A stretch of 64,000 bases of DNA from the NCBI GenBank assembly GCA_024741835.1, contig JAENRP010000003.1, positions 127,394 through 191,393 of the forward strand, given 5' to 3'. The stretch is from Diplocarpon mali. Lineage: Eukaryota; Ascomycota; Leotiomycetes; Helotiales; Drepanopezizaceae. The first letter of the stretch is position 1, and each line of letters starts with the position of its first letter. The notes below the pieces were generated by a model. That model saw nothing but the letters and a program-made list of their open reading frames with translations, made no database searches and was not told where the DNA came from. Below are positions 37,601-48,015 of the stretch, one piece after another. The position numbers were made by a program, and so were the translations under genes.

Positions 37601-40600
37601 CTTACAGCCTTCTCAGCTTCTCGAGCCGCCTCCTCTTCAGCCTCTTTAGCAGCCTGGTTTAATATCAGCCCCTGCGAAATCAGGATTGATAATTTCAAAG
37701 GTTGTCACAACTATCTGGCAATCGGAAAGCAAGACTTACAGCAGTCTCAGTTTCTCGAGCTGCCTCTTCTTCAGCTTCTTTGGCAGCCTGGTTTAATATC
37801 AGCCTCTGCGGATCCAAGATCGATAATTTCAAAGGTCGTCCTAGTTATCTGGTCAATCGGAAAATAAGACCTACAGCCTCCTCAGCTTCTCGAGCTGCCT
37901 CTTCTTCAGCTGCCTTGAGCGCCGCGAATTTCTCGTCTTCTAGCTTTTTTTTCTTGGCAAGATCGTCGACTTTCTTCTGCTCCTTCTTGGACAGCTTAGG
38001 AGCTTTCGCAGCTTTGACTTTGGCTTTGGCATCTTCCTCTTCCTTCCTCTTAGCCTCTTCTGCCTCTGCCTCTGCCTTAGCTTGCTCTTCGGCTTCCTTG
38101 GCTTCAGCTTCCTCCCTTTCGGCCTTCTTCCTAGCCTCTTCCTTGGCTTCGGCTTCCTCCTCTTCAGCCTTCTTCTTAGCCTCCTCCTCGTCCTTTTCAG
38201 CTTGCTTCCTAGCCTTCTCGTCTTTCTCAGCTTGCTTCTTGGCCTTCTCGGCCAGCTTATCTGCCTCCTTCTGCTCTTTCTTAGACAGCTTAGGAGCTTT
38301 CGCAGCTTTGGCTTTGGCTTTGGCATCTTCCTCTTCCTTCCTCTTAGCCTCTTCTGCCTCTGCCTCTGCCTTAGCTTGCTCTTCGGCTTCCTTGGCTTCA
38401 GCTTCCTCCCTTTCGGCCTTCTTCCTAGCCTCTTCCTTGGCTTCGGCTTCCTCCTCTTCAGCCTTCTTCTTAGCCTCCTCCTCGTCCTTTTCAGCTTGCT
38501 TCCTAGCCTCCTCGTCTTTCTCGGCTTGCTTTTTAGCCTTTTCGGCCAGCTTGTCTGCCTCTTTCTGCTCCTTCTTGGTGAGTTTTCGAGCAGGAACTTC
38601 CTTCTCCTTTAGCTTGTTCTTTTCGACAGAGGCGGAATCCCAGTCTGGTCCAGGCTCTGTCAAGTCCATAGTTGGAGGAGCTGGAGCTGGAGGAGGGGCT
38701 TCGGCTACAGCCTCGACACCCTTCTTCTTACCCTTCTTATTCTTCTTGCTAGAAGTCCCAAATGACCACTCGTCTTCGGCAGCGTTGGTCTCCTCTACAA
38801 CGGGTTCAGGCTCGGGTGGCGTTTGGTCAATCTCGTCGAATGCGCTCTTTCCCTTTGATTTCTTCTTCTCCTCCTTTTTGGAAGCTGAGACGGAACCCCA
38901 AAGGTCGGCTGCTGCCTCCTCAGTCTCCTTGGGAAAGACCGCGTCATCCGACGATACCAACTCAGAGACTTTAGCATTCTTCTTCTTCTTTTTATCTTTT
39001 GCGGACGTGCCCCATTTCTCAAAGTCGTCATCGCCACCATCGGTTACGGATGGGACACTCTCGGGCACCTCATCCTTGATTTCGACAAGTGCTTTTGATT
39101 TCTTGTCTTTTGATTTCGTGGAGCTTTTCTGTCCCCAGTTCGTCCATTCATCATCCTCGGCAACCTTCTCTTCAATCGGAGGAGTTGGTGGGGAAGCCTC
39201 TTTGGCTTTGCCGCTTTTTTTCTTGTCTTTCTTAGAGGTCCCGAAACTTCCCCATCCAAGGTCTTCTTCGACCACCGGTTGTTCTATTTCCAAAATATCA
39301 GCATGCAATTTCCGGCTGCAACATTTGTGAAGATATGCAAAAGAATTTGTTGCCGATGGGGAGATCCAGGAGTATGTTGTGCTTACCTGGTTCAGGATTA
39401 GACTCATTTTCCGGAGGCTCTTCTGTATCTTTCTCCGTCTTGTCCTTCTCCTTTTTTGATGCGCCTAAGCCAAAACTCCAACCGGTGTCCGCGTCGGCAA
39501 CTGGCTCAGGCTCAGCAACTGGCTCGATATTCGATTGCTCTCCCTTCCCGTTCTTCTTCTTCTTCTTCTTGTCTTTTGCAGACATGGAGAAAGAACCCCA
39601 GCCAGTATCATCCTCGACAACAGGCTCAGGTGCAGTAATTGGCTCCTCAACTTTCACGAACTCTGATACTAATACTTTACCCTTTTTACCTTTTTTGTCT
39701 TTTTTCCCTGTCGAGAACGAACCCCAGCCACTCTCTTCTTCAACTGGTGCTGGTTCAGGTTCTAGCTCATGTTCCTTTTCCTTGGGCTCATCCTTTGCTT
39801 TTTTCTTTCCACTACCGAGCCATGAGCCCCAACCAGGAGCAGCAGGCTCCGGTTCCGGTTCCGGTTCCGGCTCAGGCTCAGTTTTTGGGTCCGGCTCTTT
39901 CTCTGGATCAATCTACGAGAAGGTCAGAGGCCAGGTTTTCGATGTTCGCAATTGGACTTCCAAGCAATTCTATTGAGTTGGCTCCAGGGAGTAGGAGATC
40001 CGGTGACGAAGAACATATTAAAAGTGGAGACAAGAAATCCATCTGGGAAAATACTAGAATTTTGCTCACCTTCGCGGGCTCCTCGACTGCATTCTTGCCG
40101 CCTTTCTTTTTCTTGCCTTTTGCCGCAACAGGTGCTCCCCATCCGAAATCGTCAGCCACTGGCGTGGGCTCAGGCTCCGATTCTGGCACTTTCTCCTCTA
40201 CCTTCGGAACTTCTTCAATGAAATTCTTACCCTTGCCCTTTTTCTTGTCTTTTTTGCTAGCCACCGGCACTTCCCATCCCAGATCCTCCGCAGCAGGTTC
40301 GGGGTCAGGTCCGAGATCTGGAACGATTACTTCATCCTTTGGCGGCTCTTCGACAACGCCTATCTTGCCCTTCTTGCACTTCTTGTCCTTTTTGGATGGC
40401 GCGACCCCCCAGCCGAATTCCTCCGCGACAGATCCGGGATCGGGCTCTGGATCAGGAATTTTAACTTCCTCCTTAGAGGGCTCTTCGATAATATCTTTAC
40501 CTCTCTTCTTCTTATCCTTTTTAGAAGTGGAACAGCTGAAGTACGATTAGAGATTGCGTGTCAGAAAAAGATAATAACAGAGCTGAACATATGTTTAACA

Positions 40601-42524
40601 TCTGTTTTGGGGATATCACAAGAGCGAAGAAGCCCCGAGGCAGCGAAAAAATCTGCAAAAAATGTGTACTTACGATCCCCGTTCTAATTCTTCTGCAACT
40701 GATTCTGGCTCCGGCTCCGGCTCCGGCTCCAGCTCGGGTTCGGGAGGCTTGGTTTCCTCGCTTTTGGTAGGTTCGTCGACAGCGTTCTTTCCCTTCTTCT
40801 TCTTGTCCTTCTTTGAAATCCCGACACTATGAAGTAGTAAGCAAAACTCTCCAAAATAGTACCTAAGCGCTTGTCGATATCTTGAAAAACAGGATTTGCA
40901 TTTCATCTTCCAAGGATCGGGGAACTGTAGCAAGACAGAGATTTACACGTACGAGCCCCATCCGAAATCTTCTGAGGGATCAGCTTCCTTAACGGGTTCG
41001 GGGACCGGCTCTTCGACTTTGACGAGTTCCTCATTGATGTTCTTGCCCTTTCTGCCCTTCTTTTCTTTTTTACTAGAGAATCCCCACATATCTTCGACGG
41101 GATCCTCTTTGGCGGTTTCTGGTTCAAGAGCAGGCTCCTCGACTTTCCCAGGTTCCTCAGCAACATTCTTGCCCTTTTTGCTCTTTTTATCTTTCTTAGT
41201 TGTAGGGAAGCCCCATCCATCGTCAGCCGGCTCTTGCTTGGTAAGCTCTGCTTCCGGAGGCTTCTCTTCTACCTGGGAACTATCAGATATACTCCAACTT
41301 ATATTTTGTTTGACTCGGTAGGGGATAATAGCCGGTCATTGAGCAAAGAGCAGAACCCCAGAACAAAAATTTACTCTAAGGGACAGAGAATCTTAGTGTC
41401 AACTTACTTTGGGAGGCTCCTCAACGATCCCACCCTTCCTTCCCTTCTTCTTCGCCTTTCCAGTTGTAAATGAAGACCATTCATCATCAACAGGTGCAGC
41501 TTCTGATTCAACTTTGGGAGGATCGGCTTCGAAAGCACCCTTCTTCCCTTGCCCCTTCTTAGCCTTTGGTACTCCCCACCCTCCTCCCCAGTCATCTTCG
41601 GGTGCAGGCTCCTCGACAGTCGCTGGGGAAGTTTGGGGGTTCTCTTCAACCGGATCCTCAAAAGCAAAAACACCACCTTTTTTCTTCTTCTTGTCCTTCT
41701 TTGATGCGGACGGAAATCCGAAGTCGAATGAGTCGTCCTTTTTGTCGGGCTCGGGGTCTGGCTCTTTTGTGTCCTCTTCGTCCAAAGCACCGAAAGAAAA
41801 CCCGGCACCTCCTTTTTTCTTGGGCTTTGCACGATCAAGACCCCAGGGATTATCTTCCTCCTCTTTCTTTGCATCCACTGCAGGCGTGGTTTCAGCTGTG
41901 GTAGACGCGAAATTCCAAGTACTGTGATTACATCGTGCTCGTCAGTAATACATCCAAGCGAATCAGCAAGTGCTACGCCGCACTCAACCTACAACTGTAG
42001 TCCACTTACTTAATTGTTCCCGTTCCAGTTCCCGTGTTCCAACTACTGCCCCACGAACCAAAGCCACCTGTGCTCGATTTGCCTCCAGTTGTCCCAGTAT
42101 CGAAGCTCAAGTCCAATATAGGCCCAGTATCATCCAGTTTGATTTCATGAAAGGCGTCGAATTTCTCTACAGCTGGTATTGCAGGCGCAACTTCCTCTAC
42201 CTTTCCCTTCTTGCCCTTCTTTTTGCCTTTCGCTGGTTGAAAGGAGTCCCATTCATCTTCAAGGGGGTTATCACCTGCTTGATCTCCATTCGCGTTTGTG
42301 TCCTCCTTCTTATCTCCATCATCGCCGGCTCCAGTCTCGCCGCTCTTATCCCCACCGTCGCCTCCCCTGTCCCCACCGTCGCCTCCTTCGCCCTCTTCCT
42401 TTTTTGCAGTTTCGTCCTCATCGCCATCCCATTTAGACTTAGCCGCAGCTTTGGCAGCTTTTTTGGCCTTTTTGGCTGCTTGAGTAAATCCATCTCCTCC
42501 TTGAAAGTCAATCTCGAACGTCAT
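34644..42524 (-). CDS. Giant modular WG/poly-Lys repeat protein, 12 exons
   Basis: I do not recognise the family. Exons, in coding order: 42524-42010, 41921-41408, 41272-40953, 40826-40674, 40535-40070, 39912-39387, 39283-37875, 37787-37740, 37653-37606, 37520-37473, 37291-36145 and 36088-34644. All phases agree and give about 2212 residues. Residues 1-1050 hold roughly 25 modules of the form acidic-x-GWG-(6-10)-SKKDKKKKGK, each joined by a Pro/Glu-rich linker (EEPxKVEE, EPEPEP). Residues about 1066-1261 are two 98-residue copies of a Lys/Glu/Ala coiled coil, followed by four 16-residue copies of AAKEAEEEAAREAEKA. Then come Ser/Lys-rich and RRxARR-rich basic helical parts with an EDIVMVDAGG acidic patch, ending TGGIFSRWKMMI. 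No membrane or signal segment is seen. The first ATG in the open frame is 42524; the frame stays open to 42770 without ATG, so an extra 5' exon is possible. A scaffold or tether is a guess. Confidence 0.8.
37343..37385. repeat. GTAC-rich short repeat in an intron
   Basis: About seven GTAC tetramers within 43 bp, in the 181-nt intron 37292-37472 of the giant gene. The run is partly palindromic and can fold on itself. Confidence 0.8.
37473..37922 (-). repeat. Four tandem 48-nt coding units with three similar introns
   Basis: Coding units at 37922-37875 (end of exon 7), 37787-37740, 37653-37606 and 37520-37473 are each exactly 48 nt and encode ALKAAEEEAAREAEEA, AAKEAEEEAARETETA, AAKEAEEEAAREAEKA and AAKEAEEKAALADAKK. 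The introns between them are 87, 86 and 85 nt, and the first two share the acceptor side TGATATTAAACCAG and internal TTTGAAATTATC. The repeated unit is therefore exon plus intron, about 135 bp. Confidence 0.9.
37985..38580 (-). repeat. 294-bp in-frame tandem duplication
   Basis: Two almost identical copies offset by 294 bp (for example ACAGCTTAGGAGCTTTCGCA at 37991 and 38285) encode the 98-residue unit starting L(S/T)KKEQKEADKLAEKAKKQA. A partial third copy (LSKKEQKKVDDLAKKKK) follows in coding order. The near identity at DNA level indicates recent duplication or gene conversion. Confidence 0.92.
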
Positions 42525-45189
42525 CGTGGGGTCGCGGAACAAGGAATGGTCGTCTCTCTTCCCCGCAGAAGAAGGAGGGGTGATTTGAGCTTCTGTAGAT
42601 TCGTATGTCTTCTTCCTGGCAGGTTCATCGGTATTCGTCTCATGCAGGGAGACGACAGTCTCGTCACTTGGGGGTCGTATCCCACCCGACTTCTCCAAAA
42701 TTTCCGGTACCTTGAGGGGATGGAGCTTCGACCTACATGGCCACGTAGTGTCCGATTGCGGAAGTAATTCCTAATGATGCTCGTTAGAGATCTGGGTCGT
42801 TCGGCTCCACACCGCTGTACTGCGGCAGGCTTCAGCGCTACTGCACTCTGCAAGGCAACAGCAGCAGCAGCAGCATAACATGGCCTGGCTGAGGCCGCAG
42901 AAATGGGAAGAATATCGCGGTTCGTACCAATTTCGCCCGGTGTGCACCTCCAAGCTTCCTCACAGTGCGCGATTGTATCCATGCTCTTGAGATCTGCTTC
43001 AGCCTTATCCGAGTATCCTTCTCATCCCACCCAATCGTCCAAGGTTGGATCATAGTGTACCCATACTCGTTCTTTGGGCGATCCTCGCAGAACAACAAAC
43101 CCTCGACAGCTGCCATGGTGGATATTCGGGCTCGTGACGTCGAGAATTGGTGTCAGACTCATCGAGGCTACGTGCTCAACGATCGGATACGGCGCAGAGA
43201 GGGTGGATTGCTGGTGTCGGGGGGATGCTGAGAGAGATAGGAGGTATAAATGTTTCCTTCAAGAGAGAGCGCAAATAACTGAGAGTTAGAGCGGTCACCC
43301 GAATGATATGTTCGCAACGAATGCTGGGGATGGGGGTGGGGATGATATTGTCGCGTTCTTACAAGTCACAGCCACAGGGACAATCTGAGACAACAACAAC
43401 GCCAAATTGCTGTGTATCACAAGATGCCCTTATCGAGGTCCCTGTCCGTGCCACCCGGTACACGACGATCGGTACGGAATGCCGTATCGTATTGTTTAGG
43501 GCAAGGTTACTGACAGCTTTCCTCTGGCAAAAAAACAACAGCAACACCAAAAAAAATCTGTGCGCTACCAAATTTTGGCTACTTTACACATCTTTATTAC
43601 CCGTGGACGGAAATGCCCGTGGCAGGGAGCGCCGGCAGCGGGTACAGGCATTTGGCAGGACCATGTCAAGCCCAAAGCCCTCCAATCGAGGGCAAGACAA
43701 GCGATTAGCTGGTCTCGGCGTAGGTCCAAGAGGCATAATTCGCTACGAGGACTTCCAGTCTCCTCTCCCAGGCTTCACCGCAAGTCCGGCAACAAAGCAG
43801 AGAGGGCAAAGGCGGCATTGTAAACTCAGTCCGGACCATTCGATTGTGCACATAAGAGGCCGCACTCCGCGCCTGGCTTGGCCGATGTGCCAACTCGGAC
43901 CGCAGAGAAAGTGTGGGAGCAAAGGGGCCAGCATCGCAACCCGGACGACGAACGATCCATGATGAATGTCACTCACCAGCCGCAACACAAGAGCTGTGGT
44001 GCGTCCTTGGGTCACGGTTGGATTGTTACCAAGAGGCCTCGCTGAACGATAATTGGCACAACGTCGCCATCGCTCTCCATTACTCAACTCCTGGATGGGT
44101 AACGAGATAAACCCCATGCTGGGCCATACTTACTAAGCCATACTAGGAAGCTGACGATTCTTACCCAAGATGCGGGACAGTCTATGGAGACAAGTCACAT
44201 TCCTACACCCCATCTGCAGAAATCGAGACTACTCTGGGGGAATTTGGAAAAGCGCAAGGGCACGAAAGGTTCGTTCGGTGAGTACGAAGAGTGCTTCGGC
44301 GTTGCCAAGTGCTTCCTTCGATTCCTTTCGCCTTCGGAGCTGGCGCTGTATCGGAATCTTGCTTCTATATTTGTATTTAACTGGAAGGAGAGCAGTAAGA
44401 CTATCAGGGTCTGCTCGGCATCCTTCCAGATGAAGACGAAGGCGGGGTGGCTCACAGTGGATTTGTTTGCTTGTTCTTGGATAGACGGGTTTCCTGTTCT
44501 GCAGTGCAGATGGGCAGGTGATAAGTGTTACTTACCAGCATGGATGCTGAACAGTTCTGCTGCATGTCAGTTCATCGGCGCACTAGAACCCTTTCCCTGT
44601 TTCTTCAATCATCCAGGTGCCCGTGCTATGACTCATCTTCAGGCAAGAATTTTCTGCAGTATTTCTTCTCCGCTGTCTCATCTCATGTTTGCTAAGACCC
44701 CCTTTATCTGGGGACGTGGGATTCGGTGGCGGGGGAAAAGAGGGGGAGGGGGTCCTCTACGGGCCCGGATCTACACGACAGAGTGATAACGCAATTCTGA
44801 GGATTCAGCGACGCTTTACTGCTTCATAATGAAAAGTCATTCAACGTCGCGCGTTTTTTCTGAAATACAGCTATTGACAACACATATCAAGAGGTCAGAG
44901 TTCATGTTCACCGTGTGGGAGAGGGTTTAACCTATGCTCATCCCGTACAGTAAAGAGTCCTTGGTAACAGGAATATGATTTGGTTTCGGCCTAAGGCATA
45001 GAGAGCCGAGGAAGTGCCAACGCGGATTTCCAGTACCGATTTGCGGTGCAGTAAGTGCGCTGCTGTCTTAGCTTTAGCCGGCAGACGTAGAAGCCCACTC
45101 CGCCACTCCGGAATCCAATTGGCCACTTTATCTGGCTATGAGTAAGTACAGAGTATTAAAATAGAGCTGATCTAGGCTTTCGGCGGTAA
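42525..45189. other. Intergenic region upstream of the giant gene
   Basis: No gene is recognised. Open frames at 42838-43116 (-), 43303-43962 (+) and 44184-44786 (+) have no family features. The first, which contains MIQPWTIGWDEKDTR, could be an unplaced 5' exon of the giant gene, but I could not find a convincing splice that joins them. Confidence 0.4.
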
Positions 45190-45659
45190 TTCGACAGTTC
45201 GGAGCTTCTCTACCACACAGCTCTGGTGACATCGGAAGAACCCTTTGTGGGTCGTGATCGATATTGCCACTACAAGTCCCAAGGAGAGCCGCCAATTCTT
45301 CGTCAGGAGGTGTCTACGGCACCCTATTCCCAGTTCCCGATGGCCAAGTCAAGAGTATCAATGACGAGGTTGAGTGGACAACGACGTTGGGTAACGCCAT
45401 TGTCGGGGAAGAATCCTATTTCGGGCCGAACTCTATTTCGGCTAAATCTGAGGGCTTCCAGTTTGGGAAGATATCTTGGGAGCTGTCCAGGAAATGGCTG
45501 GAGGAGAGTAAGGTGAAGGTTCATAAGCCGAGGGCAAACAAGTATGGGGAGGGACTCGACGGTGTCCTGAAGGGTTTACATGAATTGAGGAAGGGAAAGG
45601 TTAGTGGCGAGAAGTTGGTTTTCATCTTGTTGGAGAGTGATTTGCCCGAGCAGACGTAG
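45190..45659 (+). pseudogene. 5'-truncated ToxD-like zinc-type oxidoreductase
   Basis: The frame ending at 45659 reads SSSGGVYGTLFPVPDGQVK, IVGEESYFGP, FQFGKISWELSRKWLEESK and GLDGVLKGLHELRKGKVSGEKLV. This is the C-terminal third of fungal medium-chain dehydrogenase/reductase proteins of the ToxD/trans-enoyl-reductase type. Upstream, at about 45245-45300, a different frame carries VIDIATTSPKESRQF, which is the segment expected just before, so there is a frame break or small deletion near 45300. The N-terminal GroES-like domain and most of the NADPH-binding core are not found upstream, and there is no suitable start codon. It is therefore a decayed fragment. Confidence 0.65.
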
Positions 45660-45944
45660 CCGAATAGACAACAAGAATCAGACAAGCCTAGAATGATGAA
45701 TTGGAAAATCATAGGGAAACAGGGTGATATCAAGATTGCCGCGGTCTCAAAACAGGGCTTCACGGAGCTCCTTGAAGTCTCGTGCCCGATACACCGAGGA
45801 GCTACGTCCCTCGCCGTACTGGCTGATATGAGTGACGTTGACCCGTCAAAATACCTTTGTCGTCCGCAGAAACAACAATGCTCCTCTCCTTCGGCTGTCA
45901 AGCATTCGATACCTGTTTCTGAGTCGCCAATATAGACGACCCTG

Positions 45945-46020
45945 GAGAGAGGGCTCACAAAGAGACCCTTTCTCCAGAGGGCTCTCAAGAGAGGGCTCTC
46001 AAAGAGGAGACCCTTTCTCC
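45945..46020. repeat. Imperfect direct repeat of about 32 bp
   Basis: Two copies of a unit reading GAGAGGGCTC(A/T)CAAAG then AGACCCTTTCTCC lie at about 45945-45975 and 45987-46020. They sit between the two gene relics. Confidence 0.8.
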
Positions 46021-46029
46021 AAGCCTGCA

Positions 46030-47720
46030 CGAGCTGTTTCATTACAGCCAGCTTTGCGTCGGAGGATGCCAGTACTGTTCCTCGTGGACCCAGCAGCGTT
46101 CCCTTCTCATCGAGCTAGTTCGCCAGTATATCAGCCTCGGTGTCCTCAGCACATGCCTCCATCACTCCACGTATGAAATCTCCCAGACGTTGGCTGGCAC
46201 GATGCCCCAAACGCCACCTGGTCTACCAATCCAGGCAACGAAGTCACGAAATCCGTACGGAACTTCCACCACGCTTCTCGTGACAGCGTCTCTTCCAAAC
46301 TGTCTCCAATCATCGATGCCAATCGCCCTGAAGATCCTACAAACGCTAAAATGCCCGAAGCTGCTCAGTCAAGAGCGCTGCTTCGGCGGCGAGTGTCTTG
46401 CGCTCCTGTTTTGTAGGCTCGTAGCTTTGGACGTGTCCTGAGCAGTCCTCCCCGTACCTGGTAACTACATCCTGCCACGCTTCTGTCGAAGATTACCCAT
46501 TGAATTTTAGATGAGCAGTGCCGAAATTGGCCAGCGTTGATATTGTGTCTTTCGTGCTGGCAAGATCAAGGATAATGCGAGCGACGGGGACGAACGGTCC
46601 ATAGGAGCTTGGAATTAGCTGAGAATGAGTGGATGGAGGATCGACTAGAGCAGGTCAAGATTTCTATCTTGTTTCCTGTCGCCGAGTGCGATAATTGCAG
46701 CTTACCTCTTTTGGCCATTGTCTCGAGTCGCTGGTGTGTGAGCGGCTCGTCAAAGTATCGTAGACTGCTTCTCCATAGCATACACATACGGGTCAGGTGG
46801 AAATTGTCGACTTAGCTCGGTCCTCCACCTCTGCAATCACGGTAATTCCGAGACTATGGGCCAAAAGATATAGTAGCATTCAAAGTATCAGCCAGGAAGT
46901 AAATAATAATGGCCACATATGTCGGTACTAAGCGAGCAGGCACCTATCTACAGTGTAAATACCATAGTAAAACATGATGTTCCGATAGGCTCCACAAGTC
47001 GTTCTAAGGAACTACCTACATCTTGAAACCAATCTAAAAGCTCAACCTGAACCTCTTCAGATGTGCCAGGTTCTTCCGGTATCATTCGAAGATCCTCAAG
47101 ATGTTTCGCTTTTTAGAGAAGAGGTTGAATTTTGAAACCAAGTTAGCCAGAGCAGGATTGATCCTATATGCACGTGCCAGCCTTACCCGGGCGCTGAATC
47201 AATTCCATGGGCCCAACGCTGTTCCATAGTCACAACCATACACGTCGTCACGGCACTGCAGTCATCGCGACACTTCCTGCTCTCTTCAATTTTCGCGAAG
47301 TAATCTTCCACGGACTCTCTCATCCCTCGAGCATCGTCGCTTTCCCCTGTGCCTCTCCAAAGCGCTCTATCTTGTTGTTACCAGCGACTACACTACATGT
47401 AAGCGCAACATGCTCGCCTTCCAGCTCATGCGACAACCCAAGAAGCAACAGCTCCAATCCTGAAGCCGGCCCCATTACGAATCCACCTTTAAACGCTGAC
47501 GGTTCTCTCTCACGCAGACAAAGCAAAGGCCGGTGGCTCCTACCAGGTTATCAGCAAGACTACATTTCCAGGAAGAATCCCATATCTTCAACGCATCATT
47601 AGCCCTATCAGGCGCTGGGCGAAATCTATTTCCGAGGCGACATCGACTCGAAAAACCGATTAGCACACGGCGAACAAACAATCGATACATGCGACAAAGA
47701 TTCGACTGCAAAGTGGGAGC
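46030..47720 (-). pseudogene. Decayed gene of unknown family, frame-broken
   Basis: The minus strand carries a chain of protein-like segments with strong purine-N-pyrimidine codon bias, in order but in changing frames. From the 5' side: GGFVMGPASGLELLLLGLSH and EGEHVALTCSVVAGNNKIER (about 47490-47350); after a one-base shift, MRESVEDYFAKIEESRKCRD and MVVTMEQRWAHGIDSAPG, ending at a good donor (GTAAGG, about 47188); RMIPEEPGTSEEVQVELLDW (about 47085); FPPDPYVYAMEKQS and FDEPLTHQRLETMAKR, followed by a donor at about 46705; SYGPFVPVARIILDLASTKD; then, after TAA, YGEDCSGHVQSYEP; VEVPYGFRDFVAWIGRPGG; and MEACAEDTEADILAN with TAG, then LDEKGTLLGPRGTVLASSDA. Several stops and shifts make an active gene unlikely. 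I do not recognise the family. Confidence 0.5.
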
Positions 47721-48015
47721 TCTGTCGTCAGATCAAGCTTATCGACTGTCCGCATCATCCAAAGCGGGCGAGACAAGATTCCAACAACCTCAGACAGCTG
47801 CTACCACTCTCTCCCGAGCGATTCATATCTTTCGAGACCTTCACAGACGGCCCCCTGGGGAAGCACACAACTTTTCTCTGGCGACAAATTTTGTCTGAAC
47901 AGCTCGTCAGCTCGGGCATAGCCTGTTTGCACAGCCACCCCGCGGTGTATGAGGCTGACAGCTTCGAGGAAACAGCCTGACGTTCTTAAAAAAGCAACAC
48001 TGATACAGAGTCGGC

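Larger units (their letters stand above)
45660..48015. other. Intergenic region with a gene relic
   Basis: Besides the direct repeat and the minus-strand relic described separately, I see no gene. The last 300 bases are the promoter and leader of Crz1. Confidence 0.5.

Noticed and set aside
37702..39330. Long plus-strand open frame rich in Ser, Phe and Leu (542 codons) opposite the giant gene
   Set aside because: It is the mirror of Lys/Glu/Ala codons on the minus strand, which rarely give stops in the opposite frame. It crosses the duplicated units and has no start context or domain.
42838..43116. Possible 5' exon of the giant gene
   Set aside because: The reading MAAVEGLLFC... looks protein-like, but no donor-acceptor pair links it in frame with the open frame that begins near 42770.
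43303..43962. Plus-strand open frame of 219 codons
   Set aside because: Unremarkable composition, no domain, and competing frames on both strands. Not enough to call a gene.
44184..44786. Plus-strand open frame of 200 codons
   Set aside because: I considered it as the missing front half of the truncated oxidoreductase, but it contains neither a GroES-like start nor a Rossmann motif.
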